A stretch of 28,698 bases of DNA, from contig JAPOKN010000007.1 of the NCBI GenBank assembly GCA_029977605.1, forward strand, positions 1 to 28,698. The letters are read 5' to 3'. Positions 7,510 through 16,300 of the stretch are shown piece by piece. Origin of the DNA: Methanobacteriota archaeon. Lineage in GTDB: Archaea > Thermoplasmatota > Poseidoniia > MGIII > CG-Epi1. The notes beneath the pieces were generated by a model. It saw only the letters and a program-made list of their open reading frames with translations. It was not told the DNA's origin and made no database searches. The number at the start of each line of letters is the position of its first letter. Position 1 is the first letter of the stretch. The position numbers and the translations under genes were made by a program.

Positions 7510-10293
7510 TCAACCGAAAACGCTCAGTCCTGGTGAATCAACCATTTTTTCTAATGTAACTGAAATATTATGATTTTGGCCAAGAACTTCTTGTGCTTTT
7601 AGCATTAAACATTTTAGCTCGTTTCTCTCAAGACCTTCTAATGCAGGCATAATATTAGATTTAATCACATCAGCTAATGCTCTATCAAGATCATATTGGC
7701 CTCTCGAATTAAACACTGTTAACATCGAATCGATAATAACTGCAGGACCAATTTTCCTATAAGTTCTCACACCTCTAGCAACTTCATCATCTCTCGATTG
7801 AGGTAGTTCTTGCTCTTCTAAGAAATTCATAAACTTGTTGAAAGCCTTGAACATTGTTCCATCATCATCATAAAAGTCAAACATTTCCTTTGAATACCAA
7901 TCCACACCATCACTATCTTCTGGTCTGTCTGGAGCAATTCCTAGTTTATTCAGTTTATTGAAAACAAAGACTGGCATACGCTTGTATTCATCATCTCTAT
8001 CAGGTAATCCAATCTCAACAAAAGCAAATCTGCGCATTAAAGCATGACCTACATTGAATAAAGTATTCTTATCTTGTGTATTCATAGTTCCAATAATTCT
8101 GAATTCAGGAGGCATCATGAAAGGCGCTCCACCAGTTTCCTTTGCTGTTAGAAGAGCTTGCTTATCTCTATACTCGAAAACAGTAAACAATTTACCAAAT
8201 GCTTCATCAATGTTAGCTCTGTTAAACTCATCAATTACTAGATAATGAGGTTTACCATCTTCCTGCATGGTTTTTTCACAATTCTTCGCAGCATCTGCAA
8301 CATAACCCTCCTTGAAGAAATAACCACCTGAATCATCCGGTGAAATACCACCAATAACTTCGAAATTAGACCATTCTGCGTTAGCTGTAACAATGGAATA
8401 GTTAGGAATCATGCTTCCATCTTTAGCTTCCTTAACACCACAAATTTGGCTTAATAATAAATTAGCCAAAGCAGTCTTACCTGTTCCTGGATCTCCATAA
8501 AGCATAATATTTCTTCCAGACTTAAGATGTGTTACAGTTTGATTAATTGTATCTTCAGTAGTTGAATAGAACTTAGACAATTCTTTGTAATCTACGTTAT
8601 AGTCAACTTTCATAGCTTTCCGAATCTTAGGGGTTTCAGCCAATTCTTCTTTAAGTTCTTTTTCAATGTCGCTTAGATCAACACCATAGTTTTCATCCTC
8701 TGTTGGCTTGATGTCAATAGTTGCTTCAGGAAATTCTGAAAGTAACCTGTCCATTGCATCTTCTAAAGAGATATCTCCAGATTTAATAGGTTCAGGTTCT
8801 GAATCTGATTTATCTTCGAGTTTATCCTCTTCAGGAACAAAATCAGAGTCGAAAGGATCAGAGACTGGAGGTTTAGATAGTTGCATTTCTACCATTCTAT
8901 CTCTAAATTTCTCTGTACCGTACTTAATTCCATACCAAACTGCACCAGCTGCAACGGCCAAAGGTAATCCAAACATTATCCATTCAGTAGTAGTTTCTGG
9001 TGATGAAACATCAGTACCTGAAAGAAGTGCAGGTGCTATCATTGTTGCAAAGAGAGTACCAATTCCAGATACGAATAATCCAAAGTAAGCTAAACCTTCC
9101 ATACTCTGCTCAGATTTTCTTTTTCTGTAGAACAAATACATTCCAATGAAAGAAATTGAAACTGACAATACTGTGAGAATAATATCTCCCTGCTCAAAGT
9201 AGAAATTGGCGCTGTTTCTCACTAAATTCCAAACTACAACAATAAATTGTAACGACAAACCCATGAGGATCATAAAGAAGTATTTTGCTTCTTCCATATC
9301 CTTTAATCTGACAGTTTGAAGAATATAACCTGCAATTCCTAATAGTAAGAACAGAATACCGGCCAATAATATCAGCATTTCAATTGGCTGTAAATCAATG
9401 TAAGCATATTGAACTTGACCTCCAACTTCCGTACAAGCTTGCTCTAAAGAGGAATCAAATGATTTCAAAGAAGTATCACAAGACAACCAAGGACCTCTAA
9501 CCCAGTTGTGGTGCAAAGCTGCAAAAACTAAGGAACCTGCTCCGATAAATGAATAAATTGTGGACAAAGGTGCTTCACTGATGTCTTTACCAGTAACTGC
9601 ATACAGGAAAACGATGTAAGAAACTACGATTATTACCAATCCAGCGGTAGCTCCTAATGTACTTTCAAAACCCTCTAAAGGTTCTTGATTTCGCCCCATG
9701 AAAAGATAAACAATTCCCAAAATTACTAACATCAAAAACAATGGAGCCATGATATTACTGTCGCTAATTCTCCTAGCCTGGACCAATATACAAAGACCCA
9801 TCAAAGCAGTAAGGCCAAGAATTGTTTGATATTCATGAGTCTTTACATTGAAATTGCTAGTGTCCCACTCAGAATTAAGGACTAAAGGGCATCCATTAGG
9901 ATTGCCTTTAGAAGATATTTCTCCCCAGCCAGGGCAAGTTAATGGTTCATTATATGTTGTATAATTTCTTAAATCTTCATAGGTTACACCCTCTCCTACT
10001 GTGGATTCAGGATTAGGAACGTCTGCTGTTGTATAATACAAAACCAAACCAAGTAATGCGACGGCAAGTAAAAATTGTAATGCTGGAAGATAAAAACTAG
10101 ATTTTGCTCTACCTGTAGAAATTGGTGGAGGTGAAGAAACAGGAGAAACTGTCTTGGTACTTTCCTCCTTAGTCACAGGAGTCTCCACATTAGAAGGGCC
10201 AACATCCTTTGCACCTGCCAAATTTACACCACAAATATTACAAAAAGGTGCTGTATCTTCAACCTCTACAGCACAGACTGGGCACTTCTTCAT
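7510..10293 (-). CDS. McrB-like AAA+ ATPase/GTPase with zinc ribbon and ten membrane helices
   Basis: I chose ATG 10293 (927 residues), not TTG 10302, because it places the TATA box at the usual distance and starts MKKCPVC. Domains: zinc ribbon with Cys4/7/18/21; a Pro/Ser/Thr linker; ten hydrophobic segments at about 67-89, 153-174, 180-200, 213-234, 242-262, 303-327, 336-358, 369-390, 401-424 and 437-457; an acidic linker to 560; AAA+ domain 562-927. Walker A is GDPGTGKT (600-607). Walker B is YLVIDEFNRANIDEAFGKLF (684-703). The sensor motif IIGTMNTQDKN (734-744) and MRRFAF (753-758) follow. The DEFNRAN and MNTxD motifs mark the McrB clade rather than MoxR. Charges fit cytosolic zinc ribbon and AAA+, with two external loops each holding two cysteines (120/135 and 272/287). 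First gene of an operon with the McrC-like protein. Guanine versus adenine nucleotide use is unknown. Confidence 0.78.
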   Translation of the reverse strand: MKKCPVCAVEVEDTAPFCNICGVNLAGAKDVGPSNVETPVTKEESTKTVSPVSSPPPISTGRAKSSFYLPALQFLLAVALLGLVLYYTTADVPNPESTVGEGVTYEDLRNYTTYNEPLTCPGWGEISSKGNPNGCPLVLNSEWDTSNFNVKTHEYQTILGLTALMGLCILVQARRISDSNIMAPLFLMLVILGIVYLFMGRNQEPLEGFESTLGATAGLVIIVVSYIVFLYAVTGKDISEAPLSTIYSFIGAGSLVFAALHHNWVRGPWLSCDTSLKSFDSSLEQACTEVGGQVQYAYIDLQPIEMLILLAGILFLLLGIAGYILQTVRLKDMEEAKYFFMILMGLSLQFIVVVWNLVRNSANFYFEQGDIILTVLSVSISFIGMYLFYRKRKSEQSMEGLAYFGLFVSGIGTLFATMIAPALLSGTDVSSPETTTEWIMFGLPLAVAAGAVWYGIKYGTEKFRDRMVEMQLSKPPVSDPFDSDFVPEEDKLEDKSDSEPEPIKSGDISLEDAMDRLLSEFPEATIDIKPTEDENYGVDLSDIEKELKEELAETPKIRKAMKVDYNVDYKELSKFYSTTEDTINQTVTHLKSGRNIMLYGDPGTGKTALANLLLSQICGVKEAKDGSMIPNYSIVTANAEWSNFEVIGGISPDDSGGYFFKEGYVADAAKNCEKTMQEDGKPHYLVIDEFNRANIDEAFGKLFTVFEYRDKQALLTAKETGGAPFMMPPEFRIIGTMNTQDKNTLFNVGHALMRRFAFVEIGLPDRDDEYKRMPVFVFNKLNKLGIAPDRPEDSDGVDWYSKEMFDFYDDDGTMFKAFNKFMNFLEEQELPQSRDDEVARGVRTYRKIGPAVIIDSMLTVFNSRGQYDLDRALADVIKSNIMPALEGLERNELKCLMLKAQEVLGQNHNISVTLEKMVDSPGLSVFG

Positions 10294-10312
10294 GACTCTC
10301 AATTAACTGTGT

Positions 10313-10320
10313 AGATAAAA
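10313..10320 (-). promoter_or_regulatory. TATA box for the McrB/McrC-like operon
   Basis: The minus strand reads TTTTATCT, 20-27 nt before ATG 10293, identical to the octamer before the CARDB gene. It supports the ATG over the TTG at 10302, which would be only 11 nt from the box. Confidence 0.5.
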
Positions 10321-10340
10321 GACTTTTACTGGCAAACGTT

Positions 10341-10348
10341 CTTATTAG
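10341..10348 (+). promoter_or_regulatory. Probable TATA box for the GINS-endA operon
   Basis: CTTATTAG lies 20-27 nt before the ATG at 10368. It is a weaker match than the other boxes but at the same spacing. The 74-bp divergent gap thus serves both this operon and the McrB-like operon. Confidence 0.35.
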
Positions 10349-10367
10349 GGTTTCAAATGGGAAAATA

Positions 10368-11054
10368 ATGGTTACAGAATTATTAACTCTCCGGGACTTG
10401 AGAGTCCAAACTTTAAAGGAGAGAAAAGAAGGTAGGCTAACAAAAATACCTAACAGCTTCTTTAATCAAATCAAAAATTTAGAGAATCAAATTCGAAATG
10501 TTATTGAACAATCAAAAGATAATGTAAAGAGACTTGAAAAGAGCAATTCTGATATGCGAAAGCTAATGGATTTAAAACTAGAATTGCATAAACTAAGAGA
10601 AAGAAAATTAACAGATTTAGCAAGAGAAAAAGTTAATGGTCAAAACCCAAACTCGGAAAATGTGCATTCAAATGAAAGTGAATATCTAGAATCTATTTGC
10701 TCAGTTATTGAAAAACATCGCGAGAATACTCTACTTAGTACTGATTTTGAGTTCATTCCTGAAGTAAAACCTAATAAAAAGAAAGAAACTATAATCGAAA
10801 AGAAAGAAGAAGTTAAAATTGAAGAAAAAGTTGAAGTTCAAACTAAAAAAGACATTAAAGAAAATATTGATGATAAAACAGAAAATTCAGAATACTTAAA
10901 TGTGAAAGTACTCGAAGATCTACCTACTTTTACAGGAATGGATGCTAAAAATTATACTCTTAAAAGTGGAGACACAGAGTCAATTCCAAAGTACAATGCA
11001 AGAATGTTAAGTGATGCAGGCAAGGTAAAGTTAGTAACTGAGGTGAAGGTCTGA
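10368..11054 (+). CDS. GINS complex subunit (archaeal Gins51-type)
   Basis: This is a replication protein: archaeal GINS bridges the MCM helicase and GAN/RecJ-type nuclease in the replisome. The 228-residue protein shows the Gins51/Sld5-like order: an N-terminal helical A domain (1-90; start LLTLRDLRVQTLKERKEG, then IPNSFFNQI and a long helix ending LHKLRERKLTDLA), a Lys/Glu-rich linker (about 130-175), and a C-terminal B domain (178-225) with VLEDLPTFTG, NYTLKSGDTESIP and NARMLSDAGKVKLV. That last block is the characteristic GINS B-domain pattern. It is the first gene of an operon with endA and a RuvC-like gene. The linker is longer and more charged than the domains around it and is probably disordered. 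Confidence 0.85.
   Translation: MVTELLTLRDLRVQTLKERKEGRLTKIPNSFFNQIKNLENQIRNVIEQSKDNVKRLEKSNSDMRKLMDLKLELHKLRERKLTDLAREKVNGQNPNSENVHSNESEYLESICSVIEKHRENTLLSTDFEFIPEVKPNKKKETIIEKKEEVKIEEKVEVQTKKDIKENIDDKTENSEYLNVKVLEDLPTFTGMDAKNYTLKSGDTESIPKYNARMLSDAGKVKLVTEVKV
11040..11046 (+). promoter_or_regulatory. Shine-Dalgarno site that selects a CTG start for endA
   Basis: GAGGTGA is a strong match to the archaeal ribosome-binding consensus and stands 4 nt before CTG 11051. It lies inside the end of the GINS gene. It decides the endA start, because no ATG, GTG or TTG occurs in that frame between the stop at 11039-11041 and 11207. Confidence 0.65.
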
Positions 11055-11794
11055 CTTACGAAAGATTTGAAAATAACATAATTGTAACAGACAAGAAAGT
11101 AGCTGCCCAAATATACAACAAAGGGAACACAGGAACCCCACAAAGCGGAGGAAACTTACTACTCACTAGTTATGAAGCTCTGTATTCAAATGATAGAAAA
11201 GATATTGTGTTGACTAATGAAGAAGTGGAAGAATTAAAAGGAGACAAACTAGATTACTATACATATCGTGATTTAAAAGAAAGAGGATTAGTAGTTAAAT
11301 CCGATGAAAAAGGCCTAAGGCTTTTCGATCGAAACACATCTACAAAATCTGCAGCGTCAGCTATAGTTTATAGCTATAATTTTCAAGATAATATAAATTT
11401 TAGTAAGGTAATTAAGGAGCTAAAGGCAGGTTATGAAAGAAGAACTCAAATTGGAATTGTTGACAACGAGGGCGATGTCGTTTATTACATTGCCAATCTA
11501 ATAGAATGGCCAAAAACTAAATTGAAAGATAATATAGAAAACATCAATGACGATCCAAAAATGAAAGAACTAGTAGATTTAGGATACCAAATTCATTCCG
11601 GACTAAAATTTGGAACTCACTACAGAGTTTACAATTATGAATCCGAACACGCACCTTGGTTAATTCACATAACACAAAAAAACCATAACTGGCTCGACAT
11701 TGCCAGAATGATAAGGGTCGGCCACGGAGTGAACAAAATTATTGTTTTAGCATATGAAAATCATTGGATAAGCCTAAAGTGGACAAAACCATGA
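11051..11794 (+). CDS. endA: tRNA-splicing endonuclease
   Basis: It cuts introns from precursor tRNA at bulge-helix-bulge sites. The first plausible ATG/GTG/TTG (GTG 11207) would remove the N-terminal domain; the frame upstream encodes a clear EndA N-terminus (YERFENNIIVTDKKVAAQIY, then Gly-rich loop and LLLTSYEALYS). I therefore start at CTG 11051, giving 247 residues, with a strong Shine-Dalgarno before it and a CTGA overlap with the GINS stop. The catalytic C-terminal domain is about 170-247: LKFGTHYRVYNYESEHAPW and RVGHGVNKIIVLAY give the triad Tyr194, His200, Lys229. An internal segment (72-150, YRDLKERGLVVK...LRLFDR...) looks like a degenerate second copy of the same domain without the triad. 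That suggests a compact duplicated enzyme, longer than simple homotetramer forms of about 180 residues. Confidence 0.88.
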   Translation: MTYERFENNIIVTDKKVAAQIYNKGNTGTPQSGGNLLLTSYEALYSNDRKDIVLTNEEVEELKGDKLDYYTYRDLKERGLVVKSDEKGLRLFDRNTSTKSAASAIVYSYNFQDNINFSKVIKELKAGYERRTQIGIVDNEGDVVYYIANLIEWPKTKLKDNIENINDDPKMKELVDLGYQIHSGLKFGTHYRVYNYESEHAPWLIHITQKNHNWLDIARMIRVGHGVNKIIVLAYENHWISLKWTKP

Positions 11795-12510
11795 GAATTG
11801 GAATTTTAACTAATAACTTTTCAAAACTAAATCGTTTAACAAGAAAATTAAAAAATGCAGAATTTAATTTAAAACATTTAAAAAAAATCCCTCCAATTGA
11901 CCATGAGATTGATGTCCTAGTAACTGATGAAATCGTAAGGAACTGTCTAACTCCACACGTAGTTCCTGGAAATCTAGAAATACTTGAATTAAAAATAAGA
12001 TGTGCTTTTTTTCAGAAAGACAGACTAACAATAGGAATTGATCCTGGAGGAATATCTGGCCTAGTAGCTTCAGCAAACAAGCACTTATTATTCAAAAGGG
12101 AATTTGACAATATAGATTCAATGGTGAATATCATTTCATCAATAGACAATGAAATTGGGCTTCAAAATATAAAAATAGGATTAGGTAGTCCACCAATAAG
12201 AAATTTGATTGTGAAATCACTCAATGACTACAAAAACATTATACAATTCATAGATGAAAAGCGAAGCGGTAGTGGTAGCCACATAGAAGCTGCAATACGA
12301 ATTGCATCTAGACTACCTGAGACAAATCAACCCGTTGATTATAGTCCAAAGGAAGGTGAAATAGCCTGGATACAGAAACAGTCTCGTAGATTGTCCAAAG
12401 GATTGATTACAATAGATAAAAAAACCGCAAACCGTATTCTGCTAGGTGAGATAAGCATGGACGAAGCTGTAAGAAAATATACTGAGAAATTAATAAAAAC
12501 AAATCAATAG
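11791..12510 (+). CDS. RuvC/YqgF-like RNase H-fold protein
   Basis: I chose ATG 11791 (239 residues), which overlaps the endA stop as ATGA; a TTG at 11764 would overlap by 31 nt. Residues 80-175 resemble an RNase H-fold nuclease: LTIGIDPGGISGLV (79-92) carries the first-strand aspartate, a second strand reads IKIGLGSPP (about 128-136), and the end DEKRSGSGSHIEAAIRIA (155-172) resembles the RuvC C-terminal Asp/His-x-x-A-A pattern. The first 70 residues are an unassigned alpha/beta domain (MRIGILTNNFSKLNRL...VLVTDEIV), and the last 50 a helical tail. RuvC-like proteins of archaea include the poorly known DUF460 group. Linkage to GINS and endA points to a nucleic-acid role, but no substrate can be named. 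Confidence 0.6.
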   Translation: MRIGILTNNFSKLNRLTRKLKNAEFNLKHLKKIPPIDHEIDVLVTDEIVRNCLTPHVVPGNLEILELKIRCAFFQKDRLTIGIDPGGISGLVASANKHLLFKREFDNIDSMVNIISSIDNEIGLQNIKIGLGSPPIRNLIVKSLNDYKNIIQFIDEKRSGSGSHIEAAIRIASRLPETNQPVDYSPKEGEIAWIQKQSRRLSKGLITIDKKTANRILLGEISMDEAVRKYTEKLIKTNQ

Positions 12511-12541
12511 TTCATTTGATAAACACAATAAGTATAATACA

Positions 12542-12550
12542 TTTTTTATA
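12542..12550 (+). promoter_or_regulatory. TATA box for the ABC operon, overlapping a T-run
   Basis: TTTTTTATA lies 22-30 nt before the GTG start at 12572, the usual leaderless spacing. Its six T residues, 32 nt past the stop of the RuvC-like gene, could also act as the upstream operon's terminator. The 61-bp gap holds nothing else I can identify. Confidence 0.5.
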
Positions 12551-12571
12551 GGACAACATTGGTGAAAAATT

Positions 12572-13327
12572 GTGCAATTATTAGAAGTAAAAGAATTAAA
12601 GAAAGGTTTCGGTTCCAGAGCATTTAACACTCGAATAGAAGTTTTGAAAGGTATTAATCTAAAAATTCAAAGAGGAGAATTAGTAGCTCTAATGGGGCCA
12701 TCCGGTTGCGGAAAATCAACTCTTCTAAATATCATTGGAGGATTATTACCTGGAGATGATGGAGAAATCGAACTTGAAGGTATAAGCTCCGACGAAGACT
12801 CAAAAAAATTCAATTACGGGACTAAAGCTCCAAACAAAGTTGTTGACGTTAGACGTAATGGCGTTGGGTGGATTTTCCAAGATTTTCACTTGGTAGAACA
12901 TTTGAGTGCTATTGATAATGTTGCAATGGCACTTGAAATTTCAGGAATGGAGCAGACTGCAGCTGAAACAAAGGCAAAATCAGCTCTAACCACGGTCGGA
13001 TTAGGTGATAGAATTAACTTTGGTGCCGAGCAACTCTCGGGTGGACAACGTCAAAGAGTCGCTGTCGCCAGGGCCATCGCAGGTTCTCGACCACTACTTT
13101 TAGCAGACGAGCCAACAGGAAACTTGGATGCAGAAAGCGGTAGTGACATAATGAAGTTATTCAAAATGTTGACTAAAGGAGAAAATCCAATTTCAGTTCT
13201 AATGGTAACTCACGACCCTAATCTTGCAAGTCAAGCAGATAGGATGTTACTAATGAAAGACGGAGTTGTTGCTGCAAGCGATATTAAATCGGCTTGGGGG
13301 ATAACTGACGAGGAGGAAGAAGAATGA
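12572..13327 (+). CDS. ABC transporter ATPase, MacB/LolD type (first of two)
   Basis: This is a 251-residue nucleotide-binding subunit. It has every motif: Walker A GPSGCGKST (42-50), Q-loop IFQDFHLVEH (101-110), signature LSGGQRQRVAVARA (155-168), Walker B LLLADEPTGNLD (175-186) and the switch histidine in MVTHDPN (211-217). The DEPTGNLD box and short length are typical of the LolD/MacB/FtsE branch that partners FtsX-fold permeases and works mechanically rather than by pumping through a pore. A 25-residue insertion with charged residues (72-96) follows the first strands. The start is GTG at 12572, supported by TATA spacing. A GAGGAGGAAG Shine-Dalgarno near the end of this gene serves the permease, which overlaps it by ATGA. 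Confidence 0.93.
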   Translation: MQLLEVKELKKGFGSRAFNTRIEVLKGINLKIQRGELVALMGPSGCGKSTLLNIIGGLLPGDDGEIELEGISSDEDSKKFNYGTKAPNKVVDVRRNGVGWIFQDFHLVEHLSAIDNVAMALEISGMEQTAAETKAKSALTTVGLGDRINFGAEQLSGGQRQRVAVARAIAGSRPLLLADEPTGNLDAESGSDIMKLFKMLTKGENPISVLMVTHDPNLASQADRMLLMKDGVVAASDIKSAWGITDEEEEE

Positions 13328-16300
13328 GTAATTCTGAAGTTTCTTGGCTCTCATGGTTTTTTTCAATAACAGTGTGGAAAGAAAGGTTTTTAGGATTACA
13401 AAAGAGAATTACGGATTTACCTGACAATCTAAGAATAGCGACTCTTACTTCTTGGAGAGATAAGGAAAGAGGATTGGCTGTATTTGCAGGAGTTTTCCTT
13501 GCTAGTCTAGTTATTACGCTTGTTCTAATTTATGGAGTTGGACTTTCACAAGCTTTCCTCGAAGAATCCATAGAACAGACTGTTTTCGATTCAAAAATTG
13601 AATTTAAATCAGCTCCTGAACAGGGAGCTTCTGGATGGACAAACGATACAGCTGTACTTCAGCAAATGTGTGATGAAGTTGTATTACGAAAAGAATTCAA
13701 TGATTGTACCCTAGTTTTAGGTAAAAGTGGATTGCATAGTGAGATTAGTTGGGGGAATGATGCTGCATTCTATGCATCACCATTGTTTATGGAGAGTATT
13801 GAATCTTCGGATCAGGATAAAAAATGGGACACTAAAGATTTGTGGAATTATGAATACACGACTGGACCTCCCGTTGTCAATGTTAGGGCAATTTCTTTCT
13901 TAGGTCCTGAAGCTTTTGACGGGGTACTAGCAGAACGGCTATCTGAAAACATAATCTATGAAATGGGAGAATGGAAAACTCATGAAGAAGTTAATAATGA
14001 AAGGGGAATTTACATTCCCTTAGATATAGCATCTGCAGCAGGTGCTGAAGTTGGCGACAACCTCGACACATTAACCTTCACATATACTTACGAAAGAAGC
14101 CTTCCTGGAGCGATGGAAGATGAAGATTGCCCAGGTGAAATAATTGAAGGCGAAGAATACCGACTAATGTACTGTCAGGTTAAAATGTCTTTAGAAAACG
14201 TTACAATTTTGGGAATTTATGAACCGTGGCCCCAGGGAAACCCAGTACTAGCTGCTAATCCAATTTACTCAACATGGACATTATTGAGTGAAGAACAACA
14301 AATTACTTTAATTGACAAAGATCACGTATATTTGGGCATAACTGTCGATAGGAGTTTACTACCAACAGCATCAATTTCTGCTGCTGAAACCTGGCTTGAC
14401 GAAATATCGAATGACATGCAAAAGCAAACATATGACAACGGCAACGTAAAAATATTTTATGTTGATATAATAAGTGGAACGATTCTATGGCTTGAATTTG
14501 TTCTTGGCTTTGTGCAAGTTTTTGATTACATCTTGATGATTCCTGTAGTAATTTTATCACTATATTTACTTATTTATGGCTTAGAACTTTCTCTTGAACA
14601 ACGAAGAAGAGAAATTAGCATTCATAGGTCTATTGGAGCAACTGCCGACAAATTGAAAGGAATGGTGCTATTTGAGCTGTTTATAATCTCTTCCGCAGCT
14701 TGGGTAGGAGGATACATTTTAGCATTTTTTGCGGTCCCTATAATACTTTCAAGCGTAGGATTCATGCAATTTGAAAGCTTAGATATTGATATCAATCCAG
14801 TTCTGAGCATAGGTGCAACTTTTTTCACTATTCTAGCTACTCTTGGTTTAGCTCTATTATTTGGAAGATCAAGAACCCAGAAATTCTTGGAAATGGAAAT
14901 TGACGAGGGAGTAAAAAAAACTGCACAATCAGGAAAACCAAAAACATGGCTTCACGTTATCATGCTTTTCATAGGTACCCTAGGAGCAGTCGATACATAT
15001 CAAGAGTTATCAACTGGTGGAACTGGGATAATTAGTAATTGGTTTTTAGGAGGTTTAATTAATATTTTTGGACCTTTCATGCTTTGGATTGGAGGCGCTC
15101 TGCTGCTATCGAGACTCGGAGCCTATGGGCCTAAAATCATGCTTTTCTTCTTCAAGAGAACACCGTTGCTGTCAGATGTCAAGCGTGGTCTTCAGAACAC
15201 GGGTTCTAGTGAATCCACAACAAGATTGTCTTTAATCATGCTTTTGACACTGTCTATTGTTACACTTGCTGCTGTACAGGGATATACTGGTTCTCTAGTG
15301 GATGAGCGAACCGCAGACTTACAGATAGGTAGTGACATTAAGATTTACTCTACTGAGCCGATGACTTCTACGGAAATTGAAGAAGCTGTTCTAAATATTA
15401 GCTCTAAAGATATTACTGTTAATGCTTTAACGGTGCCAATGATTTCTCTCGAATCTGAAGACGGTACGGATGCGAACGCTTATGTTTTGATGAATGGCAG
15501 TGAAAATATACTTAAGTGGTTCCCTCAAGCGATTCCAGGAAAAGATATCTCTGATGCCATAAATGCATACGAAGGGGGAGGATTTTCAGCAGGACCTGAT
15601 ATGGCTTTTTCTCTTGATTTAGAGGGGTCTGGAAGATTCGGAGACCCTACAGATATACTATACAATGAAAATGATAAGGAATCTGAAGTAATGAATTTTA
15701 CTTGGGAAAAAACAGAAATTATCCTCACTAATATCGATCCAAACTCTACTATGACTCCTGATGAAGCTTTTGAATATTATACAAGCCTCATGGACAGAGA
15801 CTGGTCAAGCATAGATTTATCAAATCAAGACTTAAGTAATAGAAATTTTTCCAGAACTGACTTCTCTAATACTAATTTATCAGGCGTAAATTTTGCTAAT
15901 TCCAATTTGAACGAATCCTTATTTTTTAACGTAAACCTTAGAGAAGCGAATTTTACGGGAGCTAGTTTAACAAATACAATATTTGTTGTAACATCCGATA
16001 ACGTTGCTAATCTCGACTTTACAGATGCAGACCTTTCCGGAGCTTTTTCATTTTATCCAGTAAACCTAACCTCTCCTAACTTTGAAGGTGCAACATGCCC
16101 TGATGGAAGCATTCAAAATGAAAGTAACAATTGTGAAACTGGATTCAGTGAAAGTCCAACTCCACTATTATTTCCAGTTTACTTCCCAGCATCTTTTGAG
16201 GTTCAAATTACCTCATATCAAACATCAATGAGGTATATAGGAATTCACGAATTCATACCAGGAGTTGCTACTAATGAAATGAATAATTATTTAATAATTA

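Noticed and set aside
8708..9088. 126-codon plus-strand open frame
   Set aside because: It is opposite the acidic linker and last helices of the McrB-like protein; its Ser-rich composition is the complement of Asp/Glu codons.
7510..10293. MoxR/RavA-type ATPase working with a von Willebrand factor A protein
   Set aside because: The Walker B and sensor sequences (DEFNRAN, MNTxD) are of McrB type, no VWA protein is present, and the partner has a nuclease motif.
10294..10302. TTG 10302 as start of the McrB-like gene
   Set aside because: It is only 11 nt from the TATA box and adds three residues before a zinc-ribbon start that begins naturally at ATG 10293.
11207..11209. GTG 11207 as start of endA
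   Set aside because: It would drop 52 residues that clearly form the EndA N-terminal domain.
12511..12571. Possible small RNA or riboswitch in the gap before the ABC operon
   Set aside because: Only 61 A/T-rich bases with a TATA box; I see no stem or conserved element.
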